This document shows, in pieces, positions 34,448 to 42,467 of a stretch of 64,000 nt of DNA. The position numbers and the translations under genes were made by a program. The first letter of the stretch is position 1. Every line of letters starts with the position of its first letter. This DNA comes from Neobacillus niacini (GTDB lineage Bacteria > Bacillota > Bacilli > Bacillales > Cytobacillaceae): assembly GCF_000759675.1 (NCBI RefSeq), contig NZ_BAWM01000158.1, forward strand, positions 1-64,000, read 5' to 3'. Under the pieces are notes generated by a model. The model saw only the letters and a program-made list of their open reading frames with translations. It did not search any database and was not told where the DNA came from.

Positions 34448-35092
34448 TTAAATGGACTTGCTTTCTTCTAATTTCATTTCTTTTTCTAATTGAGCAATTC
34501 TTGCATCAATGGTATCGCGGTAATAAGAACTTTTTACTTGATGGTCTAAACGATCTAAGTAATTGTCAATTTCTTGAAAACGTGTGTTTGCATTATTAGA
34601 TGTAGTATTTGAGTCTAATACTTTATTCATTCGATGATTAGCGCGGGTTACATTCTCACGGCCCATTAATTCCAATCGACGGATTTGCATATCTTTTAAC
34701 TTATGTTTCATTTCCTCATATTTTCTTTCTAATTCTCCGAGCTGACCTTTAACTTGCTCAAGAGAAGCTCCAAGACGTTCAACACGGCTTGAGTATTGCT
34801 GATGTTCTGCTGAAGCAAATTCATAAAGCTCGGTTTCACCTGCTTTAGAAGCGATTTCCGCCTGATACTGCCTTTTTTCTGCCAACTCCACTGCTTGGGA
34901 ATATTCCCTAGTGAATTTATCTTTCAGTGAATATTGACGTTCCACCAGCTTTCTTACCTTTTCAGTCTCTTGCTCACATTGGCGTAGATATTGGTTAAGA
35001 AGAGCAATTGGATTTTGTTTTTCCTTTTGGTCAACCGCAGCATGTAAATCAGCCATAATAGTATCTTTAATTCTTGCAAATAAGTTTGTCAT
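34448..35092 (-). CDS. liaH: PspA/IM30 protein LiaH
   Basis: This 214-residue, almost wholly coiled-coil phage-shock protein assembles into large rings at the membrane under envelope stress. It is the main output of LiaRS. The PspA features are the N-terminal F-A-R-I-K-D-T-I-M-A-D-L-H-A segment, long heptads (about 25-150) and N-R-M-N-K-V-L near 155. It follows liaI by about 18 bases, with AGGAGAGATAATAA before the ATG. Confidence 0.92.
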   Translation of the reverse strand: MTNLFARIKDTIMADLHAAVDQKEKQNPIALLNQYLRQCEQETEKVRKLVERQYSLKDKFTREYSQAVELAEKRQYQAEIASKAGETELYEFASAEHQQYSSRVERLGASLEQVKGQLGELERKYEEMKHKLKDMQIRRLELMGRENVTRANHRMNKVLDSNTTSNNANTRFQEIDNYLDRLDHQVKSSYYRDTIDARIAQLEKEMKLEESKSI

Positions 35093-35110
35093 TTATTATC
35101 TCTCCTTTGA

Positions 35111-35458
35111 TTAATGATTGTTAAGTTCATTCCATTGTTTTTCAAAATTTACAAACGGGTCAGTCTCCTCTTTTATCACTGTCTTTTTGCTGCTATTCCA
35201 GTTTTTATAAACAAGATAAAGTACATAGGCAGCAAGAACACCAATGATAGCAGGAGCGTTATGAATAGAGGCCATTAGGACAAAGAATCCGATAATCCCC
35301 AGAACAATCTTGCCTCCGGTCGATTCAGCCTTTAAGAACTTTTTGAAAATGAAGTACAGAATAGCAAGACCAACCAGTAATCCTACCATCGGACCTATTG
35401 TTGAAAGTAAAATGATGGCCGCAATTCCACCAGCTAGTAGTAAACCAAATTTTTTCAT
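35111..35458 (-). CDS. liaI: Membrane protein LiaI
   Basis: This 115-residue protein has three or four hydrophobic segments and a charged C-terminal tail. It is the first gene of the lia operon and in B. subtilis anchors LiaH to the membrane. The order here is I-H-F-S-R, with no liaG. GGAGGAAAATACAAA precedes the ATG. Assignment rests mostly on operon position. Confidence 0.85.
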   Translation of the reverse strand: MKKFGLLLAGGIAAIILLSTIGPMVGLLVGLAILYFIFKKFLKAESTGGKIVLGIIGFFVLMASIHNAPAIIGVLAAYVLYLVYKNWNSSKKTVIKEETDPFVNFEKQWNELNNH

Positions 35459-35502
35459 TTTGTATTTTCCTCCTTTCTTTATCTTGATTTCATCTTACCT
35501 CT

Positions 35503-35556
35503 ATTCTAATTTTCTCATAACGAACCAGCGCTTTATTTTCATATCGGTCTTAAGAC
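35503..35556 (-). promoter_or_regulatory. lia promoter region with palindrome
   Basis: On the minus strand TAGAAT (35503-35508) is a plausible -10 without a good -35, as expected of an activated promoter. A perfect palindrome GTCTTAAGAC (35547-35556) lies about 55 bases upstream of the predicted start and is a candidate LiaR site. Confidence 0.4.
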
Positions 35557-35560
35557 GTAG

Positions 35561-35597
35561 AAAGGGTCAGTCCCTTGTGTAGGAACTGACCCTTTTA
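35561..35597 (-). terminator. CAP-protein terminator
   Basis: AAAGGGTCAGT (35561-35571) pairs exactly with ACTGACCCTTT (35585-35595), with T-rich flanks. Confidence 0.88.
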
Positions 35598-35601
35598 TTG
35601 A

Positions 35602-36216
35602 TTATTTGGAGATAAACATTTGTGTCCAATAATGTCTTTGTGATCCGCCTTTCGCGTATCCAACACCTATATGCGTATAATTTCCACTTAGAATATTTGC
35701 TCGATGACCCGGACTGTTCATCCAAGCTCGAACCACTTCCTGAGCCGTTATTTGCCCTGCTGCAATATTTTCACCTGCGGAGCGATAGGAAATTCCAAAG
35801 TTCTTCATCATCGTAAAGGGACTTCCATATGTCGGACTATCATGACTAAAATAGTTTTTATCCCTCATGTCCATGGACTTATAACGAGCCACCCTGGAAA
35901 GCTCCCAATCTAAAGTTAAGGCTCTTAATCCATTTTTTGCTCGTTCCTGATTCGTTAATTGGATGACTTGACTTTCAATGCTTTTAGTTGCATCAAAATT
36001 AGGAATTGTAACCTTATCTCCTGGATAAATGAGGTTTGGATTCCTAAATTGCGGATTCGCTGAGATGATTTCAGAAACCCCAACTTGGTAACGAACAGCG
36101 ATTTTCCATAGTGAATCGCCTGGCTGGACTGTGTAAATCTGCTGGGCAAATGAAATGCTTGGTATATTAATTAGCGATAGTAAAAACATTAAACTAAACC
36201 AAAATGATTTTTTCAT
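35602..36216 (-). CDS. Secreted LysM-CAP protein
   Basis: This 204-residue exported protein has a signal peptide (1-24), then a LysM peptidoglycan-binding module (about 27-72: Y-T-V-Q-P-G-D-S-L-W-K-I-A). A CAP/SCP domain follows (about 85-200) with H-D-S-P, the A-G-E-N-I-A-A-G segment, N-S-P-G-H-R-A-N-I-L and the closing Y-W-T-Q-M-F. It resembles YkwD and spore-coat CAP proteins. The ATG at 36216, after GGAGGAGG, is preferred to an upstream frame that would span the Shine-Dalgarno. A spore or wall role is inferred. Confidence 0.9.
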   Translation of the reverse strand: MKKSFWFSLMFLLSLINIPSISFAQQIYTVQPGDSLWKIAVRYQVGVSEIISANPQFRNPNLIYPGDKVTIPNFDATKSIESQVIQLTNQERAKNGLRALTLDWELSRVARYKSMDMRDKNYFSHDSPTYGSPFTMMKNFGISYRSAGENIAAGQITAQEVVRAWMNSPGHRANILSGNYTHIGVGYAKGGSQRHYWTQMFISK

Positions 36217-36343
36217 TTTTTCGCCTCCTCCGATATATATTTTTGATTTAAGGCTCAAAATATACAGGTAGTAATATAAAATTTTTGTTTAGTGTTCATG
36301 GTAGACGACAGACTATAACTATCATTGAAATTCGGAGGAGAAA

Positions 36344-36718
36344 ATGAGAGACATTTCATGGATTACCTATGTCATGTTAATTTTAGCAAGTTACCGATTA
36401 ACGCATTTAATTGTTTTTGATAAAATCACTGAATTTATACGCAGGCCATTTATGAAGAAAGTTAAAGTAGAAACCAATCATGGAATCGAAACAAAGGAAA
36501 TTCCGAAAGGCATGTTTGGGTATTTATTGAAATGTTATTGGTGTGCTGGAGTTTGGAGTGCCATATTTCTCGGTGGCGGATATTTACTGTTTCCACGGGT
36601 TACGTTTGTCTTTATTTTGATATTCTCGATTGCAGGCGGGCAATCCATCATTGAAACGTTTGTAGGAGTAAATATTAAGAAAGTAGATTATTATGCTGAT
36701 TTGGATAAGAAGAAATAA
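36344..36718 (+). CDS. DUF1360 membrane protein
   Basis: This 124-residue protein has about three hydrophobic segments and the DUF1360 signature: L-A-S-Y-R-L-T-H-L-I-V-F-D near 15, and C-Y-W-C-A-G-V-W near 66. B. subtilis family members such as YngL are linked to sporulation. CGGAGGAG lies nine bases before the ATG. It may be co-transcribed with the 46-residue peptide. Confidence 0.85.
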   Translation: MRDISWITYVMLILASYRLTHLIVFDKITEFIRRPFMKKVKVETNHGIETKEIPKGMFGYLLKCYWCAGVWSAIFLGGGYLLFPRVTFVFILIFSIAGGQSIIETFVGVNIKKVDYYADLDKKK

Positions 36719-36734
36719 ATAATGAAAAAAAGGT

Positions 36735-36765
36735 CCCCCCTTCGCATATAGATTAGAAAGGGGGG
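36735..36765. promoter_or_regulatory. C6/G6 hairpin covering a ribosome binding site
   Basis: CCCCCCTT (36735-36742) pairs with AAGGGGGG (36758-36765); the G-run is the ribosome binding site of the next gene (ATG at 36772). On the minus strand the same hairpin is followed by seven T and could end the 36923 fragment. Confidence 0.6.
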
Positions 36766-36771
36766 ATTTGA

Positions 36772-36912
36772 ATGGCTGGATGGTGGGTGACTGCCATTGG
36801 TTTTATCATTTGTCTTGGATTTGTTGGTGGTACATTGGTATATTTTTTAAGAGGAACGCTGAATTCTGAAGACTCCACCCGTATTGATCCGGTAAAAAAA
36901 GAAATCGACTAA
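36772..36912 (+). CDS. 46-residue single-helix membrane peptide
   Basis: AAAGGGGGG lies before the ATG. Residues 4-26 are hydrophobic (W-W-V-T-A-I-G-F-I-I-C-L-G-F-V-G-G), followed by a charged tail. No family was recognised. Translation may be limited by the hairpin at 36735-36765. It ends 11 bases before the convergent gene fragment. Confidence 0.65.
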   Translation: MAGWWVTAIGFIICLGFVGGTLVYFLRGTLNSEDSTRIDPVKKEID

Positions 36913-36922
36913 TCTTATATCA

Positions 36923-37168
36923 TTAACGTAAACGAACCCTGGAATTCCAGGGTTCTTTATATGCAACTGATTCCCCGAGCTCATCTGTATTCGGATTGCC
37001 GACAAGTGAATAAAGATATTGACCATTCCCATGATAAAATCCTTCTAGTTCATCAAGATCTTTAAAGGTAAATGAAGAGGTCTGATAAATTGGTGTAACT
37101 TTACTAGCTATTTTGCTATTACTTTTCTTATTACCATGTAAAATTTCTGTCTCAAATCTCTTCCCCAT
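36923..37168 (-). pseudogene. Truncated Cys/Met-metabolism PLP enzyme
   Basis: The 81-residue frame matches only the N-terminus of O-acetylhomoserine sulfhydrylase/cystathionine synthase-type enzymes: R-F-E-T-E-I-L-H-G, T-P-I-Y-Q-T-S-S-F-T-F-K-D-L-D-E-L and L-V-G-N-P-N-T. Such proteins are about 380-430 residues long. The PLP Lys and everything after the first subdomain are missing, and the last residues look frameshifted. The gene is therefore a remnant. A ribosome binding site is still present, so a short peptide could be made. Confidence 0.82.
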
Positions 37169-37346
37169 TTCAGCACCCTCTTCTTAATTTTCGAAATAGT
37201 TATTATATTAAAAAATATCAATACCACTATCTTTCGTCAATCTAAATTTTTTTCCAAATAATATTTCATTAATAATGGAAACCATCACATGATTTCGCTA
37301 AATTTGGAAAAATTAAGCCTATGAATATATTACTGGAGGAATACAA

Positions 37347-38879
37347 ATGAGTTCATCTGAAAGTACCCACCATTTTCCCAGAACGTATTGGCGTGAAATA
37401 GAATTACCCACTTTTGAAACATTGAATGAAGACACAACAGTAGAGGTTGCGATTATCGGAGCTGGAATTACAGGCATTACCGCTGCGTATTTACTTGCAA
37501 AAGAAGGGGTAAAAGTCGCAGTGATTGAAGCAGGCGGAGTATTAAACGGAACAACAGGACATACAACTGCTAAGCTTACTGCTCAGCATGGATTGATTTA
37601 CGATGAATTAATAGGTCATTTTGGTGAGGAAAAGGCGAAGCTTTATTTTGAATCATCCTCAAATGCCATCAATTTCGTTGAAACTACAGTGAAACAAACA
37701 GGCATAGATTGTGATTTTAGCAAACAAGACGCCTATGTCTACGCTACTTCTGATCAATATGCTGAAAAGTTGGAAATGGAGTGGTCAGCTTACCAAAGAC
37801 TTGGAATCGACGGTGATTTAGTAGGTAACATTCCCTTTGATATTCAAATAAAATCTGCTTTACTAATGCGAAATCAGGCACAATACCACCCATTGAAATT
37901 TTTAAAAGGTCTCCTTGATGAAGCTGTTGGTGCTGGCTGTGCTGTTTATGAAAATACAACAGCTGTTGATATTGAAGATGAAGATTCTTCACAGCCTAAG
38001 GTTGTCACTAAGGATGGACATCGAGTTACCTGCAGGCATGTAATGATTGCCTCTCATTTCCCTTTTTACGATAAACCGGGTCTCTATTTTGCAAGAATGT
38101 ACGCGGATAGGTCCTACGCGATTGGGATAAAAACGGATATGAAGTACCCAGGAGGCATGTATATTAGTGCTGACAGCCCGACCAGATCGATTCGCTATAC
38201 ACCTATAGAAGGGAGTAACCTCCTTATTCTTGGCGGGGAAAACCATAAAACAGGACAGGGTATCGATACCCTTAATCATTATCTTGCACTTGAATCCTTT
38301 GCGAAGGAAGTGTTTGATTTATCGGAGTATCATTATCGCTGGTCTGCTCAGGATTTGGTTAGCTTAGATAAGGTACCTTATATCGGTCCTATTACAGCAG
38401 GTAAAGAGCATATTTTAGTGGCAACCGGCTATAAAAAATGGGGTATGACTTCTGGAATTCTTGCGGCACATTTACTTACTGATTTTGTTTTAAATCGTGA
38501 TAATCCTTATAAGGAATTATATTCCCCATCACGATTTGACGCTGATCCAGATATTAAATCTATTGTGACAACCAATGCAGATGTGGCAAAACATTTAATA
38601 AAAGGGAAGCTTGAGTTTGTTCCAAAGGATCCTGGGGATTTGGAGGTTGGAGAAGGTTCTGTCGTCATGCATAATGGCAAGCGTGCAGGCGCATATAAAG
38701 ATGAAAACGGCAAATTGTATATCGTTGATACAACTTGCACACATCTAGGCTGTGAATGTGAATGGAATCATGCCGAAAAGTCATGGGATTGTCCATGTCA
38801 CGGTTCCCGGTACTCGTATTCAGGAGATGTCATTGAAGGACCAGCTAAAAAGGCACTAAAATATGTCGGGGATGAATGA
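37347..38879 (+). CDS. yhfW: FAD oxidoreductase with C-terminal Rieske domain
   Basis: This 510-residue protein joins a DAO-type FAD oxidoreductase (about 1-375) to a Rieske [2Fe-2S] domain (about 410-510). The Rossmann start V-A-I-I-G-A-G-I-T-G and G-T-T-G-H-T-T-A-K-L-T are visible. The Rieske ligands C-T-H-L-G-C and C-P-C-H-G-S are intact. It matches B. subtilis YhfW in length and layout; the substrate is unknown. ACTGGAGGAATACAA precedes the ATG. It is monocistronic and is followed by a repeat array rather than an immediate terminator. Confidence 0.9.
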   Translation: MSSSESTHHFPRTYWREIELPTFETLNEDTTVEVAIIGAGITGITAAYLLAKEGVKVAVIEAGGVLNGTTGHTTAKLTAQHGLIYDELIGHFGEEKAKLYFESSSNAINFVETTVKQTGIDCDFSKQDAYVYATSDQYAEKLEMEWSAYQRLGIDGDLVGNIPFDIQIKSALLMRNQAQYHPLKFLKGLLDEAVGAGCAVYENTTAVDIEDEDSSQPKVVTKDGHRVTCRHVMIASHFPFYDKPGLYFARMYADRSYAIGIKTDMKYPGGMYISADSPTRSIRYTPIEGSNLLILGGENHKTGQGIDTLNHYLALESFAKEVFDLSEYHYRWSAQDLVSLDKVPYIGPITAGKEHILVATGYKKWGMTSGILAAHLLTDFVLNRDNPYKELYSPSRFDADPDIKSIVTTNADVAKHLIKGKLEFVPKDPGDLEVGEGSVVMHNGKRAGAYKDENGKLYIVDTTCTHLGCECEWNHAEKSWDCPCHGSRYSYSGDVIEGPAKKALKYVGDE

Positions 38880-38890
38880 TATGAATCGGA

Positions 38891-39010
38891 TATCTACACA
38901 ACATTGTGAGATATCTACACAATTCTACTTTTTATCTACACACTTTAAGTCGTTATCTACACACTTTTTGAATTTATCTACACACTTTTGACCGATATCT
39001 ACAAATTCGC
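38891..39010. repeat. Second array of six 21-bp repeats
   Basis: TATCTACACA-type cores begin at 38891, 38912, 38933, 38954, 38975 and 38996, exactly 21 bases apart. The other half of each unit varies. The array lies directly after the yhfW stop and before the terminator at 39019. It shares the TCTACA core and the period with the array at 7586. Confidence 0.9.
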
Positions 39011-39018
39011 TTAAATAT

Positions 39019-39047
39019 GAAACGCCTCCTTCTGCAGGAGGCGTTTC
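39019..39047. terminator. Convergent terminator after array
   Basis: GAAACGCCTCCT pairs with AGGAGGCGTTTC around a five-base loop, between yhfW and the small gene at 39050. T-tracts are moderate. Confidence 0.8.
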
Positions 39048-39049
39048 CT

Positions 39050-39184
39050 CTATTTACCGTGCGGACGGTTCTGTTTTAACTCTTCACCTGTTGAAAACTC
39101 AACAAGTTCAGCACTGGTTTTCATTCCCTTTTTACGATTGTTATTTCGTTGGGCATTGGCATTACCAAGTTTCGTTTTTCCCAT
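39050..39184 (-). CDS. 44-residue basic protein
   Basis: AAAAGGAGATGATAGT precedes the ATG. The peptide is soluble, with a basic Asn/Arg/Lys-rich first half (N-A-Q-R-N-N-N-R-K-K-G) and a more acidic second half with S-A-E-L-V-E-F-S-T-G-E-E-L, ending in R-P-H-G-K. It resembles conserved short Bacillus spore-type proteins, but no family is asserted. Confidence 0.7.
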   Translation of the reverse strand: MGKTKLGNANAQRNNNRKKGMKTSAELVEFSTGEELKQNRPHGK

Positions 39185-39239
39185 ACTATCATCTCCTTTT
39201 AGAGAAATTCATAAATAGTATGAGTGATAATTGATGAAG

Positions 39240-40709
39240 TTATTCTACACCAAGAACTGGTGCTTTTCGGAACCTTGTTAATTGTTCAAAACCATAGGCT
39301 GCTTCAATCAACGTAGGTTCACTATAAGCGGTTCCTGCAAAAGTAATCCCGACAGGTTCACCTTCAGCGGTATAACCAGCAGGTACAGCTATGGTCGGAT
39401 AGCCAGCTTTGGCACTAATATGCGAACCCTCTTCACTTGGAAAAACAATAGCATCTAATTGATACTTCTCAAGCGCATAGTCAATTCCTTGCTGGGTAGA
39501 ATGATAATAATCAAATTCCAATGACTGCACATATTTTCCTTCGGTTAAAGAACCTCTTGTTGCTTCTGATTGAATCAGAACTGCCTGTCCATACTTGAGC
39601 ATTTTTTCTTCATTTTCATGATTAAATTGTATTAAATCTCTTAACGACCTAATAGGTATAGATGGTTGAAGATTGTTTAGATAGGCGTTTAAGTCGGGTT
39701 TAAATTCATAAGTCAAAACATTGTACGACCATTTCACTGTCGCACATGGAATTTCGATATGTTCGATAATCTCTGCACCGGACGCCTCTAAAACAGCAAC
39801 AGTCTCTTGGAAGACCGTTTGCATTTCTTCACTTAACTGTCCAATGAATCCTTCCATGGCAATTCCGATTCTTTTTCCCTTAAGTCCATCTTTACGTAAA
39901 TGTTCTGTAAAGTCTTTCCCAACTAGTGGATTCGTTCTTGTTATTGGGTCTTCTTCGTCTCTACCCGTTAAGGCATTCAAGAGGATGACTGCATCCCTAA
40001 CAGTTCGAGCCATTGGTCCAGCAGTATCCTGCGTATGGGCAATCGGAATAATTCCTCTCCTGCTAATTAGACCCACTGTCGGTTTGATTCCTACTAGTGA
40101 GTTTTGGCAGGATGGATTCAAAATCGAACCAGACGTTTCCGTTCCAATCGCTGCTGCTGCTAAATTTGCAGCAACAGCTGCCCCAGAACCCGAACTAGAT
40201 CCACCAACTTCAAATTGTCCTGGACCATATGGGTTTAATACTTGTCCTCCGCGTGAGCTATACCCGCTTTTCATACCAATAGCCATAAAGTTTGCCCACT
40301 CGGTCATATTCGTTTTACCAAGAATGACAGCTCCTGCTTTTCGAAGCTGTTCCGCCACATAAGAGTCTTTTACGGCAATCGAATCCTTTAATGCTAAAGA
40401 TCCAGCGCTCGTATGCATTTTATCAGCTGTATCAATATTATCTTTTATCAAAATGGGAACACCATGCAACGCACTGCGTGGTCCCGTTTCCTTCCGCTGT
40501 GCATCAAGAGCTGCTGCGATATGTAAAGCTTCTGGATTCACCTCAAGGATCGAGTGAATATTTTTATCATAAATCGAAATTCTATGTAGATACATCAACA
40601 CAAGTTCTTTTGAGGTAAGCTCTCCGTTAGTCATTTTTTCCTGCATTTGGGTGATGGTGGCTTCCTCAATCCAATCATTTAGATATTTGTTTAACTTAGG
40701 ATTTTCCAT
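39240..40709 (-). CDS. Amidase-signature enzyme
   Basis: This 489-residue hydrolase has the Ser-cisSer-Lys triad. The Lys is in I-L-I-K-D-N-I-D (near 84), the amidase block G-G-S-S-S-G-S-G-A-A-V-A (near 160) holds the cis-Ser, and T-E-T-S-G-S-I provides the nucleophile (near 185). The C-terminus has Y-P-T-I-A-V-P-A-G-Y. The ATG at 40709, six bases after GGAGGG, is preferred to a longer frame that spans an upstream terminator. The substrate is unknown; no gatB or gatC is near. Confidence 0.88.
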   Translation of the reverse strand: MENPKLNKYLNDWIEEATITQMQEKMTNGELTSKELVLMYLHRISIYDKNIHSILEVNPEALHIAAALDAQRKETGPRSALHGVPILIKDNIDTADKMHTSAGSLALKDSIAVKDSYVAEQLRKAGAVILGKTNMTEWANFMAIGMKSGYSSRGGQVLNPYGPGQFEVGGSSSGSGAAVAANLAAAAIGTETSGSILNPSCQNSLVGIKPTVGLISRRGIIPIAHTQDTAGPMARTVRDAVILLNALTGRDEEDPITRTNPLVGKDFTEHLRKDGLKGKRIGIAMEGFIGQLSEEMQTVFQETVAVLEASGAEIIEHIEIPCATVKWSYNVLTYEFKPDLNAYLNNLQPSIPIRSLRDLIQFNHENEEKMLKYGQAVLIQSEATRGSLTEGKYVQSLEFDYYHSTQQGIDYALEKYQLDAIVFPSEEGSHISAKAGYPTIAVPAGYTAEGEPVGITFAGTAYSEPTLIEAAYGFEQLTRFRKAPVLGVE

Positions 40710-40762
40710 GTTATTCCCTCCTATAGATAAAGATTCTATAAAAATGATTGAATTCCTCCAAT

Positions 40763-40790
40763 CAAAAAAACAGTGAGTTATCCCCACTGT
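40763..40790 (-). terminator. yfmL terminator
   Basis: ACAGTGGGG-(loop)-CACTGT-type stem at 40770-40790, followed by seven T on the minus strand, immediately after yfmL. Confidence 0.88.
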
Positions 40791-40796
40791 CTTTGA

Positions 40797-41933
40797 TTAA
40801 CGCCGTGCCTTTTGTTCAGGTTCAGCAATTTGGCCTTTGTAAAATATTCTCTTATTAGGCGTGACATTAAGTTCTTGGCAATATCGTTTTAATTCTCTCT
40901 CTTCTCGTTCCGTGACTAATGAAATAACTATCCCATTCGCTCCCATTCGTCCTGTTCTTCCAGCTCTATGAACATATTGGGCAATATCTCTCGGGAAATC
41001 CACGTGGACAACATGAGTAACTCCCTGAATATCCAATCCTCGTGCTGCTACATCTGTAGCTATCAGCATTTTCGTTTTGCCATCACGGAAAGCCTTTAAC
41101 TCCGCCTGCCGTTCCAATTTCTTCATATCACTATGCAATATTCCTGTTGATAATTCTTTAAAGTGAAACTTTTCTTTAAAAACTTCGATTTCTCCAATAT
41201 CATTTATAAATGCCAGAGCTTTGATGTCATCTAAACGGACAATTTTTTCAAGAAGCTTAATCTTATCTCGTGGTTCAGCAAGGAAATAGATATGCTCAAC
41301 CTCTCCAGAGGAAGCCAGCTCATCCTTTTCTATTCGAAGGATTTCAGGTTCCTTTGTTATTTCCTTTGCCAGTTTCTCTGTTCCAGCTTTCATCGTTGCT
41401 GAGAATAAAACAACTTGGCGGTCGCCCATTGTTGATTTAACAATATTTTGAACCGTGTTAAGATGCTCCGGAATCAGCAGCTGATCCCCTTCATCCAAAA
41501 CTACCAGCTTCACTTCGTGCATTTTTACTTTTTTCTGTTTGATTAGTTCAAACAGTCGTCCCGGTGTAGCAAAAATAACATGGGGACGCTTTTTTAATTT
41601 TTCAAGCTGACGTTTTACGTTTGCCCCGCCAATAATGGATGTGCCTCTTATTCCACTGCCTTCTGACCACTTTTGAAATTCTTGATAAACCTGCATGACC
41701 AATTCCTGCGAAGACGCTAATACAACTGCTTGGAGTGATTGGGAATTAGGTTCAATTTTATTTAATAATGGCAGTAAATAAGCAAGTGTCTTGCCCGTGC
41801 CAGTTGGAGATTCTGCGATTAAATCTTTTCCTTCAAGAATCAGAGGGATTGCTGCTTCCTGGATGGAAGTAGGTTGTTGAAATCCGGACTTTTCCCAGTT
41901 TTCTTGTAAAAAAGGGCTTAAGGTATTTAACAT
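40797..41933 (-). CDS. yfmL: DEAD-box RNA helicase YfmL
   Basis: This 378-residue ATP-dependent RNA helicase functions in ribosome assembly in B. subtilis. Core motifs are Q (G-F-Q-Q-P-T-S-I-Q), I (S-P-T-G-T-G-K-T), Ia/Ib (T-P-G-R), III (S-A-T), V/VI (A-T-D-V-A-A-R-G-L-D, H-R-A-G-R-T-G-R). Motif II reads D-E-G-D rather than D-E-A-D, as the family tolerates (D-E-T-D in B. subtilis YfmL). There is no C-terminal extension. The start is ATG. Confidence 0.92.
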   Translation of the reverse strand: MLNTLSPFLQENWEKSGFQQPTSIQEAAIPLILEGKDLIAESPTGTGKTLAYLLPLLNKIEPNSQSLQAVVLASSQELVMQVYQEFQKWSEGSGIRGTSIIGGANVKRQLEKLKKRPHVIFATPGRLFELIKQKKVKMHEVKLVVLDEGDQLLIPEHLNTVQNIVKSTMGDRQVVLFSATMKAGTEKLAKEITKEPEILRIEKDELASSGEVEHIYFLAEPRDKIKLLEKIVRLDDIKALAFINDIGEIEVFKEKFHFKELSTGILHSDMKKLERQAELKAFRDGKTKMLIATDVAARGLDIQGVTHVVHVDFPRDIAQYVHRAGRTGRMGANGIVISLVTEREERELKRYCQELNVTPNKRIFYKGQIAEPEQKARR

Positions 41934-42099
41934 ATTCGACTCCTTTTTTTATCTCATTTCTTCATATTATATCCACACATGCCTCTGATACTAACCTATT
42001 TAGTAAAATGTGTCCATAAAAAACCCATTCATCCGTTCACCATGGAGGCTGGAGTGACCCAAATGCTTAAAAATCTATTTAACGTGGAGGAAGAATATA

Positions 42100-42309
42100 T
42101 TAATCAAATGTTCGAATAGCCAATTTATGAATGGTAGAATTTATTTCCTCTGGTTCAATAATCGCTTCATTATAGTTAATTTCGATTTTTCCGCTTCCAG
42201 CTAAGATCTTTACCTTTTCTATCCCGTTATATCTTTTTATTTTCCTTTTGATTTTTCCTAAACACCCAGAGCAGGCAACATCATTTAGAGACAACTGAAT
42301 CATACTCAT
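42100..42309 (-). CDS. Heavy-metal-associated (HMA) chaperone-like protein
   Basis: This 69-residue single HMA domain has the metal-binding motif C-S-G-C at residues 13-16 in place of the usual M-x-C-x-x-C. The beta-alpha-beta-beta-alpha-beta pattern fits (V-K-I-L-A-G-S-G-K-I-E-I-N-Y). AAAGGGGATATTCAAA precedes the ATG. It is transcribed divergently from the Fnr-type gene and shares its two-box control region. An anaerobic role is inferred from that context; the metal is unknown. Confidence 0.85.
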   Translation of the reverse strand: MSMIQLSLNDVACSGCLGKIKRKIKRYNGIEKVKILAGSGKIEINYNEAIIEPEEINSTIHKLAIRTFD

Positions 42310-42344
42310 TTTGAATATCCCCTTTCATTCATGGATTCTACCTT

Positions 42345-42431
42345 AGTTTATAGAAATTCCAGCTATCAAACCTTGACTTACATCAAGGTTTGATTTGAAT
42401 CACGACAAAGTCTTTATAAGAAAGATAAACT
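42345..42431. promoter_or_regulatory. Divergent Fnr-type promoters
   Basis: Box 1, TTGACTTACATCAA (42373-42386), sits inside a perfect 26-bp palindrome (42367-42392). Box 2, TTGATTTGAATCAC (42390-42403), follows. Minus-strand TAAACT (42345-42350) is 32 bases from the centre of box 1, and plus-strand TAAACT (42426-42431) is 32 bases from the centre of box 2. Both boxes are therefore at about -41.5, the class II activator position. Confidence 0.85.
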
Positions 42432-42467
42432 GTCTAGTAACGAATACTTTAAGGGAGTGGTTGAAAA

